Shown here: positions 52,086 through 60,565 of the stretch, in pieces
Position numbering within the stretch: the first letter of the stretch is position 1
Layout: each line of letters starts with the position of its first letter
From: Sporomusaceae bacterium UBA7701
GTDB lineage: Bacteria; Bacillota; Negativicutes; Sporomusales; UBA7701
Direction: 5' to 3'
DNA: 64,000 bases
Assembly (NCBI GenBank): GCA_002482545.1
Contig: DLGF01000015.1
Coordinates: 1-64,000 of the forward strand
Position numbers and translations under genes: made by a program
The notes under the pieces: model-generated
Database searches by the model: none
What the model saw: the letters and a program-made list of their open reading frames with translations, nothing else
Told to the model about the DNA's origin: nothing

Positions 52086-52994
52086 ATGCATGATCTGATT
52101 ATTATCGGCGGGGGACCGGCCGGCATGACGGCCGCGGTTTATGCCGCGCGCAAGAAAATGGATGTTTTGCTCATTACGAAAGAATTTGGCGGTCAGATGA
52201 TGTGGACGCGGGAAATTGAAAATTATCTGGGGTTTCAGTACATTACCGGACCGGAATTGATCAATAAATTCGAAGAGCATGTCAAAAAGTTCCCCGTCAA
52301 TACCCGGTATGAAGAGGTAATCCGCCTCAGCGTCGCGGAGGACGGGGCTTTCAGGGTAACTACCGATCAGGAGAAATATCAGGGGAAAACGGTCATTATT
52401 GCCTCCGGCAAGCGTCCCCGCCGCCTGGGGGTGCCCGGAGAAGAGGAGTTCACCGGGCGGGGCGTGGCCTATTGCGCGACCTGCGACGGCCCGCTCTATG
52501 CCGGAAAAGCGGTGGCGGTGGTCGGGGGCGGGAACTCCGCGCTGCAGGCCGCCATTGAATTGAGCGGGATTGCCGAAAAGGTCTATCTGGTTGTCCGCGG
52601 CGCGTATAAGGCCGACCCGGTGGTAGTGGACAAACTGGAAGCGGCGGCCAATGTTGAAGTGTTGCGCGGTTATACCGCCCGGGAAATCGCTGGCCGGGAC
52701 ACCGTCGAAAGATTCAGGATTGACAGTAAGGAGCGCGGCGAGGAAAAAGAGCTCGACGTCCAGGGAATATTTGTCGAGATTGGCCTGGACCCCAACTCGG
52801 AGTTTGCCCGGGAGACGGTCAAACTCAACCGTTACAACGAAATTGCCGTGGACTGCCGGGCCTGCAGCAATATCCCGGGCTTGTTCGCCGCGGGGGATGT
52901 GGCCAGCGGCCCTGACAAACAGATCATTATCGCCGCCGGCGACGGCGCCAAGGCCGCGCTGGTGGCCTATGAATATTTGCTGCACCGGCGGTAG
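52086..52994 (+). CDS. Thioredoxin-reductase-like FAD-dependent oxidoreductase
   Basis: This 302-residue protein has the FAD motif GGGPAG (8-13), the redox pair C130 and C133 in CATCDG, an NAD(P) motif GGGNSALQA and the C-terminal FAD motif GLFAAGDV. It should reduce thioredoxin or a glutaredoxin-like partner with NAD(P)H, perhaps as part of peroxide defence. The Gly-rich NAD(P) motif is followed by VVRGAYKADP instead of the usual HRRxxFRA, so NADPH specificity is doubtful. AGGAAGT precedes the ATG. No thioredoxin gene is adjacent. Confidence 0.88.
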   Translation: MHDLIIIGGGPAGMTAAVYAARKKMDVLLITKEFGGQMMWTREIENYLGFQYITGPELINKFEEHVKKFPVNTRYEEVIRLSVAEDGAFRVTTDQEKYQGKTVIIASGKRPRRLGVPGEEEFTGRGVAYCATCDGPLYAGKAVAVVGGGNSALQAAIELSGIAEKVYLVVRGAYKADPVVVDKLEAAANVEVLRGYTAREIAGRDTVERFRIDSKERGEEKELDVQGIFVEIGLDPNSEFARETVKLNRYNEIAVDCRACSNIPGLFAAGDVASGPDKQIIIAAGDGAKAALVAYEYLLHRR

Positions 52995-53028
52995 GCGGAC
53001 CGGATTTAGGCAGAAGAGCGGGCCTGAA

Positions 53029-53068
53029 TAAAAAACGTGGCGCGAAAACGACACGTTTTTTATTTTTT
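53029..53068 (+). terminator. Intrinsic terminator
   Basis: AAAAACGTG (53031-53039)/CACGTTTTT (53052-53060), then TATTTTTTT. Confidence 0.85.
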
Positions 53069-53363
53069 TGCGAATTGCCGGCAGGATTTTTCCGGTTGGT
53101 TTAGAATATAGCATTTTGAAGTAAATGGGGTCGCCCGACACCTGTCCCCGCCGCCGGAGAGCCCGGACGGCGACGCAGCAGCCTTCCGCAAGGCTTATTT
53201 TTATGCTTTGACGCAAGGAGAGGCTGATAAGGGAAAAATGGCTTGACGCAAGGCTGCCGAGGGTATAATAGAGCGTAGCCCGGCCGCGCGGTTTTAGCGT
53301 GGGCCGCTGCAAGTCCGCCGGACGCCGCGGAATAAATTAGAAAAGAAGGTGCAAATTAGCCCT
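53069..53363 (+). other. Upstream region of the uracil/xanthine permease gene
   Basis: The stem AGCCTT (53180-53185)/AAGGCT (53190-53195) is followed by TATTTTTAT. A direct repeat of GCTTTGACGCAAGG (from 53205) returns as GCTTGACGCAAGG (53241-53253), about 36 bp on. TTGACG (53243-53248) and TATAAT (53264-53269) could be a promoter, though the 15-bp spacer is short. The rest of the leader is GC-rich. No purine riboswitch or PyrR loop could be recognised. Confidence 0.45.
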
Positions 53364-54686
53364 ATGGAGAGACGAATCATTCAGATCGAAGAACGTTTGC
53401 CGCTGACCCAGACCATTCCCCTGAGCCTGCAGCACTTATTTGCAATGTTTGGCGCCACCGTCCTGGTACCATTCCTCTTTAAGGTTGATCCCGCGACTTC
53501 TCTCCTGATGAACGGAGTCGGAACGCTCATCTACCTGTTCTTTTCCCAGGGAAGAATCCCGGCTTATCTAGGTTCGAGCTTCGCCTTTATCGCCCCGGTG
53601 TTCGCGGTCATGTCAGCCCCCGAGATGGGCGGATACGCGGCAGCGCAGGGCGGTTTCATTATGTTTGGCCTCTTTTTCGTGCTGGTGTCCTTTATCGTGC
53701 GCGCCGCAGGCACCGCCTGGCTGGACGTCATCTTTCCCCCGGCGGCGATGGGAGCCATCGTGGCCATAATCGGCCTTGAACTGGCGCCGACCGCAACCGA
53801 GATGGCCGGTCTCACCGGCACGCTTTACGAGCAGTTGCATATTCCCCATGCCACAGCCGTGATGGTTTCGGTGTTCACGCTGGCGGTGACCATCCTGGGG
53901 TCGGTTCTCCTCAGGGGGTTCCTGGCGGTAATCCCGGTACTCATCGGAGTCATATCGGGCTATATCCTTTCCTTGTTTATGGGCATCGTCGACCTTAGCA
54001 GCATTGCCGCCGCCCCGTGGTTTGCGCTGCCGACATTCTACCAGCCGGTGTTCAACATCAACGCCATTCTGATGATCATGCCGGCAGCCCTGGTCGTACT
54101 GGCCGAACACATCGGCCACCTGGTAGTCACCGCCAACATTGTCGAGCGCGATCTGATCAAGGACCCGGGCCTGCACCGCTCGCTTCTCGGCGACGGCATT
54201 TCCAATATCCTCTCGGGTTTTGCCGGAGCAACCCCCAATACCACCTATGGCGAAAACATCGGCGTCATGGCGATCACCAAGGTCTTCAGCGTGTGGGTCA
54301 TCGGCGGGGCCGCACTGATCGCCATCAGCGTTTCCTTTATCGGAAAGTTCGCGGCGGTGGTTCGCAGCATTCCCGTTCCGGTCATGGGCGGCGTCTGCAT
54401 CCTGCTGTTCGGCGTCATCGCCGCAGCCGGCATCCGGATGCTGATCGAGAAGCAGGTCGACTACACGAAAGCCAGGAACCTCATTCTGACCTCCTTGGTG
54501 CTCATCGGCGGCATCAGTGGCGCAGCCGTCAAGCTGGGGGCGGTCGAACTGAAGGGAATGGCCCTCGGAACGGTTGTAGCCATTTCGGTCAGCTTGCTCT
54601 TTGCGTTGTTCGAGCATTTGGGCTGGACCAACGACCAGCAGGCCAGCGCCCCGACGATTCACGTTTCCGACGAGAAAAAGAAATAA
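53364..54686 (+). CDS. uraA: NCS2-family uracil/xanthine permease
   Basis: This 440-residue transporter has about 14 helices and the family features SLQHLFAMFGATVLVPFLF, GSSFAFIAPVF, and ALVVLAEHIGHLVVTANIVERDL with the substrate-site Glu region. It imports uracil or xanthine with protons. The start is uncertain: ATG at 53364 has a distant AGAAGGTG, while GTG at 53349 has none. It stands alone, so pyrimidine or purine preference is open. Confidence 0.92.
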   Translation: MERRIIQIEERLPLTQTIPLSLQHLFAMFGATVLVPFLFKVDPATSLLMNGVGTLIYLFFSQGRIPAYLGSSFAFIAPVFAVMSAPEMGGYAAAQGGFIMFGLFFVLVSFIVRAAGTAWLDVIFPPAAMGAIVAIIGLELAPTATEMAGLTGTLYEQLHIPHATAVMVSVFTLAVTILGSVLLRGFLAVIPVLIGVISGYILSLFMGIVDLSSIAAAPWFALPTFYQPVFNINAILMIMPAALVVLAEHIGHLVVTANIVERDLIKDPGLHRSLLGDGISNILSGFAGATPNTTYGENIGVMAITKVFSVWVIGGAALIAISVSFIGKFAAVVRSIPVPVMGGVCILLFGVIAAAGIRMLIEKQVDYTKARNLILTSLVLIGGISGAAVKLGAVELKGMALGTVVAISVSLLFALFEHLGWTNDQQASAPTIHVSDEKKK

Positions 54687-54704
54687 GCGCTTTGTCCGGC
54701 TTTC

Positions 54705-54733
54705 TTTACAAATTTTTCCGGCTACCCTATAAT
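54705..54733 (+). promoter_or_regulatory. Sigma-A promoter of the MoeA-like gene
   Basis: TTTACA (54705-54710), a 17-bp spacer and TATAAT (54728-54733). Transcription would begin near 54740, giving a 220-nt leader. Confidence 0.82.
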
Positions 54734-54739
54734 TTGAAT

Positions 54740-54950
54740 AAGGAAGCCGGCCAGTGAAGACAACCCAGACCGGCGAGAAAGGTTCAGATGCACGTCCTGA
54801 TTTCGTAAGTTCTTTCAGCGTTCGTTGTTTGTCTGCAATAAATTCACGAACCGTGTGCGGGCCGCACCGGAAGAGCGTGCTGGCCGGCGGGTGCGCCGCA
54901 GATGGGCCTTTTTCGCCGGTCTGACCGTCGGAAGACGGCTTTCTTTTTTG
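54740..54950 (+). ncRNA. Structured 5' leader: candidate riboswitch or attenuator
   Basis: CAGACCGGCGAGAAAGG (54766-54782) can pair with CCTTTTTCGCCGGTCTG (54907-54923) over 17 bp, with a single G-U, closing a domain of about 124 nt. Inside lie GTGCGG/CCGCAC (54855-54867) and a GGTTC/GAACC pairing. The closing stem is immediately followed by an intrinsic terminator and then by the ribosome site. This is the layout of transcription-attenuating riboswitches. The known molybdenum-cofactor motif was not recognised. The same 17-nt ends flanked by ACC could instead be terminal repeats of a small mobile insertion. Confidence 0.6.
54925..54950 (+). terminator. Leader terminator just before the MoeA-like gene
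   Basis: CCGTC (54925-54929)-GGAA-GACGG (54934-54938), then CTTTCTTTTTT, ending directly at the GGAGGGG ribosome site. A terminator inside a leader implies regulated read-through. Confidence 0.78.
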
Positions 54951-54961
54951 GAGGGGATAAA

Positions 54962-55990
54962 GTGGCGATGAAGAAGGTAAAGGTGGAAGACGCGGTCGGG
55001 ATGGTCCTGGGACATGACCTGACGAAAATCGTGCCCGGCCAATATAAAGGGCCCGCATTTCGCAAAGGCCGGATCATTCGCCAGGAAGATATCCCGCACC
55101 TGAAAGACATCGGCAAGGACCACATCTTTTTGCTGGAGCTGGGACCCGGTCAGGTGCATGAGGCGGAAGCGGTCACCCGCATCGCGAGCGCAGTGGCCGG
55201 GAAAAATATCGTACTGACGGAGGCGGCGGAGGGGCGCGTCAACTTAAAGGCGGCCGAAAGCGGCCTGCTCAAGGTGAAAAGCGAGACGGTGGCTGCCGTA
55301 AATAACGTCGAGCACGCGGTATTCTCGACCCTGCACAGCAACCGGCTGGTGGCGGAGGGAGACCTGGTGGCCGGGATAAAGGTCATTCCCCTGGTGGTCG
55401 AGGAGGCTATGGTCGCGGCGGTTGAGGCCATTGCCGGCGAACAGGAGGACATTATTTCCGTCGTGCCCCTGCGTAGCCTCAAGGTAGGCGTGGTAATCAC
55501 CGGGAATGAGGTGTACTACGGCCGGATTGAGGATAAATTCGCCCCGGTTCTGGCGGAAAAGGTAGCGCGGTATGGCGCCACCTTCCTCGGCGCGGTGAAC
55601 CGGCCTGACGACGCCGGGCTGATTGCGGCCGCCATCCGGCAGTGGGTGGAAGAGGGAGCGGAGTTGGTCATTGCTTCCGGCGGAATGTCGGTGGACCCCG
55701 ATGATGTCACTCCCGACGCCATCCGGCAGACAGGGGCGGAGGTCGTCTGCTACGGCACGCCGGTGTTGCCGGGGGCGATGTTTATGCTGGCTTATCTGAG
55801 CGGCACGGCAATCCTGGGGATGCCGGCCTGCGGCATGTATTCCCAAACGACGGTTTTCGACCTGATATTTCCCCGGCTGCTGGCCGGAGAACGGCTCGGC
55901 CGGCGGGATTTCGCGGCGATGGGCTACGGAGGCCTTTGCACGGCTTGCAAGAGCTGCGCTTATCCTCATTGCCCCTTCGGCAAAGGGTAG
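54962..55990 (+). CDS. MoeA-like molybdopterin-binding protein
   Basis: This protein of about 342 residues carries the MoeA/MogA-type fold: LKVGVVITGNEVYYGRIEDKF, then ELVIASGGMSVDPDDVTPDAIRQTGAEVVCYGTPVLPG (about 180-290). It lacks the N-terminal MoeA domains and ends with a Cys-rich tail (CTACKSCAYPHCPFGKG) that may bind a metal. It may bind molybdopterin or sense it. GTG at 54962, 5 nt after GGAGGGG, is the best start. The leader upstream suggests control by transcription attenuation, conceivably by a cofactor. Confidence 0.85.
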   Translation: MAMKKVKVEDAVGMVLGHDLTKIVPGQYKGPAFRKGRIIRQEDIPHLKDIGKDHIFLLELGPGQVHEAEAVTRIASAVAGKNIVLTEAAEGRVNLKAAESGLLKVKSETVAAVNNVEHAVFSTLHSNRLVAEGDLVAGIKVIPLVVEEAMVAAVEAIAGEQEDIISVVPLRSLKVGVVITGNEVYYGRIEDKFAPVLAEKVARYGATFLGAVNRPDDAGLIAAAIRQWVEEGAELVIASGGMSVDPDDVTPDAIRQTGAEVVCYGTPVLPGAMFMLAYLSGTAILGMPACGMYSQTTVFDLIFPRLLAGERLGRRDFAAMGYGGLCTACKSCAYPHCPFGKG

Positions 55991-56011
55991 GATGGAGAGG
56001 GGAGCAGAAAA

Positions 56012-56656
56012 TTGCGGATTACGAATGCGATCAAGCGCGAGATGCTGGCGATTTTGGCGGAGAGGTACAAGGACACGACAACGGCGCTTGCCTATCATTC
56101 ACCCTTTGAGTTGTTGGTGGCGGTCATCCTTTCGGCCCAATGCACCGACACCAGGGTCAATATCATTACCGCCCGTTTATTCCCGGCCTACAATTCCCCG
56201 GAAAAGATGCTGTCCCTGGGGGAGGACCGCCTGGCGGAACTCATCCGGGACTGCGGCTTGTTCCGGGGCAAGGCCCGCAACCTGATCGCCACCTGCGATC
56301 TATTGTGCCGCAGCCACGGCGGGGCGGTGCCGTCAACCTTCGAGGAGTTGGTGAAACTGCCGGGGGTCGGGCGCAAGACGGCCAACGTCCTGCTCAGCCA
56401 ATTGTTCGGCGTCCCGGCGATCGCCGTGGATACCCATGTCTTCCGGGTGGCCAACCGGCTTGCCCTGGCCAAGGGGGCGACGCCGGAAAAGGTGGAGGAA
56501 GGACTGATGCGCGCCATTCCCCGGGAAGAGTGGGGGAAGGCCCATCATTGGCTGATCTGGCACGGGCGGAAGATCTGCCACGCCCGGCGGCCGGACTGCC
56601 CGGCCTGTCCGCTGGCAAGGCTGTGTCCCAGCGCCGGGGAGCACGCCGGCGGCTAA
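56012..56656 (+). CDS. nth: Endonuclease III
   Basis: This 214-residue DNA glycosylase/AP lyase removes oxidised pyrimidines. The helix-hairpin-helix is LPGVGRKTA with the catalytic K122; D140 is in AVDTHVFRV. The [4Fe-4S] cluster uses C189, C196, C199 and C205 (C-x6-C-x2-C-x5-C). It starts with TTG after GGAGAGGGGAG. It is 21 bp behind the MoeA-like gene and may share its transcript. Confidence 0.95.
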   Translation: MRITNAIKREMLAILAERYKDTTTALAYHSPFELLVAVILSAQCTDTRVNIITARLFPAYNSPEKMLSLGEDRLAELIRDCGLFRGKARNLIATCDLLCRSHGGAVPSTFEELVKLPGVGRKTANVLLSQLFGVPAIAVDTHVFRVANRLALAKGATPEKVEEGLMRAIPREEWGKAHHWLIWHGRKICHARRPDCPACPLARLCPSAGEHAGG

Positions 56657-56761
56657 GGCGGATGACGGACGACAACGGCGGGGAGAGGCGGTTTCCGGCG
56701 GCGGCAGCCGCGACCGGAGCCGCTTAGTCGTAATTGGGGATAAAAAATATAAAAAAGTTTA

Positions 56762-56795
56762 TTGCATAAATATAAAAAGATAAGTATAATTATAC
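56762..56795 (+). promoter_or_regulatory. Promoter overlapped by a perfect palindrome, upstream of the ArgA-type gene
   Basis: TTGCAT (56762-56767), a 17-bp spacer and TATAAT (56785-56790) form a sigma-A promoter. The perfect palindrome GTATAATTATAC (56784-56795) covers the -10 box. Together with the upstream TTGCATAAATATAA it resembles AT-rich ArgR boxes, so arginine repression is plausible. Confidence 0.65.
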
Positions 56796-56813
56796 AAAAA
56801 AGGAGGGGACCAG

Positions 56814-57266
56814 GTGATTTACCGCAAAGCGACTTTCAAGGATGTAGAAGCCATTCACAAATTGGTGAACGATTACGCAGATAAAGGACTGATGCTGCCT
56901 AGGTCCCGGAACGCCATCTATGAAACGCTGCGCGATGTCGTGCTGGCGGAGGATCAGGGCGAGGTCATCGGCGCAGGGGGACTTCACCTGATATGGGATG
57001 AACTGGCCGAGATCCGGGCGCTGGCCGTCGTTCCCGACCGGACGCGCGGCGGCGTCGGCGGGCGGATTGTCGGAATGCTGATGGACGAAGCCCGGGAGCT
57101 CGGGGTTAAAACCTTGTTCACCCTGACCTACCAGACCGGCTTTTTCGCCAGCCTGGGCTTCCGCGAGGTGCCGAAGGAAGAGCTCCCCCACAAGGTGTGG
57201 AAGGAGTGCATCAACTGCTCGAAGTTTCCCAACTGCGACGAGATCGCCATGGTGAAGGAATTATAG
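56814..57266 (+). CDS. Stand-alone GNAT N-acetyltransferase, ArgA type
   Basis: This 150-residue acetyltransferase has the acetyl-CoA loop region VVPDRTRGGVGGRIVG and the ArgA-like end LTYQTGFFASLGFREVPKEELPHKVWKECINCSKFPNCDEIAM. It resembles the short N-acetylglutamate synthases that lack the kinase-like regulatory domain and make the first arginine intermediate. GTG follows AAAGGAGGGG. The promoter palindrome supports arginine-linked regulation. Confidence 0.88.
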   Translation: MIYRKATFKDVEAIHKLVNDYADKGLMLPRSRNAIYETLRDVVLAEDQGEVIGAGGLHLIWDELAEIRALAVVPDRTRGGVGGRIVGMLMDEARELGVKTLFTLTYQTGFFASLGFREVPKEELPHKVWKECINCSKFPNCDEIAMVKEL

Positions 57267-57284
57267 AATAATCTCCCGGCCGGA

Positions 57285-57317
57285 AAGCCTCTTGTTAAAG
57301 CAAGAGGCTTTTTGATT
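57285..57317 (+). terminator. Intrinsic terminator
   Basis: AAGCCTCTTG (57285-57294)/CAAGAGGCTT (57301-57310), then TTTGATTTT. Confidence 0.9.
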
Positions 57318-57403
57318 TTAGGCAGTTGGGGTAATTTGCCCCCGATGCAGGACAACTCCCGGCCAAACGCCAATATAATTGGTACAAAGGCGGGAGGATT
57401 ATT

Positions 57404-60400
57404 ATGCATAAGCTTTTTTGTACACCGCTGGACGGGACGATGCGCGAGGTTTTTGCCGGTCAACTGGCCGAGGCGCTGCGGTGCGGCCAGGGCCGTGAAG
57501 CGGCTATGGTGCTGCCCAGTTCCTATCTGCTGGGGATGGTGCGGCGCGGGCTGAGGGAAGCGGGGCTGGCCGGCCACGAACAGCCCAACCTGTTGTCTTT
57601 TGACGACCTGGTGGACGATATTGTCCGCCGGGCGGGGCACCGCCGCCATTTTATGAGCCGGATGACCCAGGAGCTTCTGGTGGGGCAGGTGCTGGCTAAA
57701 CTGACGGAAGCCGGCGAATTGCCCTACTTCGGGGAAATCGCCGCCTTCCCGGGGTATATCGGGACGGTGACCAGCCTGCTGGCCGAGATCAAGCGCACCG
57801 GGGCGTCGCCCGACGAGTTTGCGGCGGTGGCCGAGGCGCGGGAATGGCCGCAGAAGGACCGGGAGATTCACGCCGTTTATGCCGCCTACCAGGCTCTGCT
57901 GGACGGGCTCGGGCTGGTCGATCTGGAAGAGAAATACCTGCTGGCTGTTCGCGAATTGGCGAGCGGGCTGGAGTTGCCCTATCGCCGGCTGTATATCAGC
58001 GAGTTCTATATTTTCACCCCTCTGCAGCTCGAGATTGTCCGTCAACTGCGCCGGGGGATGTCCATCCATATCGGCATGGCCTATGAACGGAACCGGCCCG
58101 AAGTGTTCGCCGCGGCGGAACCGACTTACACCGAACTGGTCGGCATGGGGTTCGCGCCGGAGTTTAAAGCGCCGGCCGGGTCGGCGCCGGAAGACCTCCG
58201 GCACTTGCGGCGAAATTTGTTCGCCGCCCAGCCTGAAAGCTGCGCCGCGGCGGACAGTATCCGGCTGGTCGGCTGCCCTTCCCGGGAAAGTGAAATGGAG
58301 ACCGCGGCGGCCCAGATCAAGGAATTGCTGCTGGGGGGGAGTTGCCGGCCGGAAGAGGTAGCGGTGGTTGTCCGCGACACCGGGCTCTACGGGAGCTTCC
58401 GGGAGGTTGGCGCCCGGTTCGGGATACCGGTCAGCCTGCCCCGGGAAGAGCGGCTGACTGACCAGCCGGTGGTCCGGGTTTTGCTGAAGGCCGCCCTGGC
58501 GCGGCTGGAGGGCGGGTCGCGGTCCGCGGTGGTCAACCTGGTCAAGTCGCCGCTGATCGCCGAAGCCATGGCAATCGACGCGGATTATTTGGAAAAACTT
58601 GGCCTAACCAAGCTGATCGCTGCCTGGGACGACTGGTTTTCGCTCTTGGACGGGGGAGCGGGCGATGAAGCGAAGTCCGGCTGCCGGCGCGGCCTGGACA
58701 GGCTTCGGCGGCAGATCGCGCGGCTGCCGCTGGCCGGGACCTGTGCGGAGCACGCCGGGGCCATGAAGGAACTGCTTGCGGGCCTGGAAGTCGCCAACCG
58801 GCTGAGCGGGTCCCACCGCCAAGGTCAGCTGTCGCTCCAGGCCCTGAAGGCCGGCCTGTTGGGCTGCCAGAGGCTGGATGAGATCCTTGACGCGGTGGCG
58901 GAGGGCTTCAGCGCCGTCGGGCAGGCCGGCAGGGTGCTGCCGCTGGCCGAGTACGTGAAGTTTCTGCGGCAGGCGCTGGCCGGAGAGACCATTAAGCTGG
59001 AAGACTATGCGGCGCAAGGCGTCCGGGTCGTCAGCCCCGCCGGCGTCCGCGGCGCAAGCTTTGCGGCGGTATTTGTCCTGGGGCTGGCCGAAGGGGAGTT
59101 TCCTGTCCGGGAACGGGAAAACTGGCTTTTCGACGACGGCGAGCGGACGATTTTGAACGGGCTGGGGCTCAGCTTGCCGACGGCAGCCTGCCGCCGGGCG
59201 GAAGAGCGCCTGTATTTCGCCGTCGCCACCGCCTTGGCGGGGGAGCGGCTGACCCTTTGCTGGCATGAGGATGATCAGACGCTGCCGTCGCCCTTTATCG
59301 AGGAGGTCGCCCGGCTGTTTGCCGCCGCCTCGCTCCGGCGGGACACCCGGACCGCCGGACAATGGTTCCCGGAGGACTATCAGGCGATCTACTCGCCGGC
59401 GCAGTTGACCGGCAGGGTGCTGCTGGATTACTGCCGGTCCGGGACAAAGCCGGACGAGCGCCTGGCTGCGGCGGCCGAATATTGTTTCGCCGAGCTTCTG
59501 GACGCCGATTTTTGCCGGCGGGTTGAGGCCGAAGCCCGCCGGCAGAACGGCGGGACCGGCTCCTTCAGCGGCGCGGTCGGGCCGCTTGCCGGCGACCCGG
59601 CGGCCGGTGCGGAGCAGTACAGCATCACGGCGCTGGAGAGTTACGCCTTTTGCCCCTTCGCCTATTTCGCCGGCAGGGTCCTGAAGCTGGAGGAATGGGC
59701 GGAGAAAGAGGAGATCGCCGGGATGGACGTCATCGGGACGGTCTATCACGAGACGCTGGCGCTTTTTTTGCGGGGGCACCTGGGAGAGACGCTGCGGCCC
59801 GAGCGGGAGGCCGAGTACTGGGCTGAGCTGCTCGGCGCGCTGGAAGCGGCGTCGGAGCGGTTGCAGGGCGAAGGAGCCATTGTTCCCGGGCCGGTCTGGG
59901 AATACCGCCGCCGCCATTTGGCAAAGTTCCTCCGCCACTGGCTGGAGTACGAGATCGGCCAGCAGAACACCGAGGGGCCGGCCTTTACCCCCGCTTATCT
60001 GGAATGGGGCTTTGGGCTGCCGCTGCGGCCGGGGATGGATGCGGCCTCGGTGACCGTCCCCTTGGCGCTGGAATGCGGCGGGGCCGAAGTGCTGGTGACC
60101 GGCAAGGTGGACCGGATCGACCGGGCGGGGGACAAGCTGGCGGTGATCGATTACAAGCGGAAATACTGCCCGAAGTTTAACGAGCTGGAGGCCGGCACGG
60201 ATTTGCAGGCCGCGCTGTATATCCAGGCGGCGGAGCGGTTCCTCGGCCAAGCCGGGTTGACGGTGGCCGGGGGCGGTTATTATTCCATTGAAGCCTGCAA
60301 AAAGGAAGGCGGCATGTGGCGGGCGGAACTGGCTGAAGCCTTGCCGCACCGTTCGGCCCGGGCCGCCGGCAACCTGACGGCGGAAAGCTGGGACGATACC

Positions 60401-60565
60401 CAGGCGGTGCTGCGTCGCAGAATAGGCGATTTCGTAAGGGGGATTCGGGCCGGCCGCTTCGCTATAGCCCCGTCCGGCGACTGCCCCCGGTATTGCCCCG
60501 GCGCGGAGGTCTGCCGTTACCGGTCGGGTTCGGCTCAAGACGCGGGAGGTGACGGCGATGGCTGA
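57404..60565 (+). CDS. addB: ATP-dependent helicase/nuclease subunit B
   Basis: This 1053-residue AddB processes double-strand breaks with AddA. It has an inactivated helicase-like core and a C-terminal RecB-type nuclease with GKVDRIDRAGDKLAVIDYKRK (metal-binding D and K). Iron-sulfur cysteines are one in YAFCPFAYF and three in the tail DCPRYCPGAEVCR. It lacks the Walker A of related AddB proteins near the N-terminus. The ATG follows GGGAGG. It overlaps addA by 8 bp. Confidence 0.93.
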   Translation: MHKLFCTPLDGTMREVFAGQLAEALRCGQGREAAMVLPSSYLLGMVRRGLREAGLAGHEQPNLLSFDDLVDDIVRRAGHRRHFMSRMTQELLVGQVLAKLTEAGELPYFGEIAAFPGYIGTVTSLLAEIKRTGASPDEFAAVAEAREWPQKDREIHAVYAAYQALLDGLGLVDLEEKYLLAVRELASGLELPYRRLYISEFYIFTPLQLEIVRQLRRGMSIHIGMAYERNRPEVFAAAEPTYTELVGMGFAPEFKAPAGSAPEDLRHLRRNLFAAQPESCAAADSIRLVGCPSRESEMETAAAQIKELLLGGSCRPEEVAVVVRDTGLYGSFREVGARFGIPVSLPREERLTDQPVVRVLLKAALARLEGGSRSAVVNLVKSPLIAEAMAIDADYLEKLGLTKLIAAWDDWFSLLDGGAGDEAKSGCRRGLDRLRRQIARLPLAGTCAEHAGAMKELLAGLEVANRLSGSHRQGQLSLQALKAGLLGCQRLDEILDAVAEGFSAVGQAGRVLPLAEYVKFLRQALAGETIKLEDYAAQGVRVVSPAGVRGASFAAVFVLGLAEGEFPVRERENWLFDDGERTILNGLGLSLPTAACRRAEERLYFAVATALAGERLTLCWHEDDQTLPSPFIEEVARLFAAASLRRDTRTAGQWFPEDYQAIYSPAQLTGRVLLDYCRSGTKPDERLAAAAEYCFAELLDADFCRRVEAEARRQNGGTGSFSGAVGPLAGDPAAGAEQYSITALESYAFCPFAYFAGRVLKLEEWAEKEEIAGMDVIGTVYHETLALFLRGHLGETLRPEREAEYWAELLGALEAASERLQGEGAIVPGPVWEYRRRHLAKFLRHWLEYEIGQQNTEGPAFTPAYLEWGFGLPLRPGMDAASVTVPLALECGGAEVLVTGKVDRIDRAGDKLAVIDYKRKYCPKFNELEAGTDLQAALYIQAAERFLGQAGLTVAGGGYYSIEACKKEGGMWRAELAEALPHRSARAAGNLTAESWDDTQAVLRRRIGDFVRGIRAGRFAIAPSGDCPRYCPGAEVCRYRSGSAQDAGGDGDG

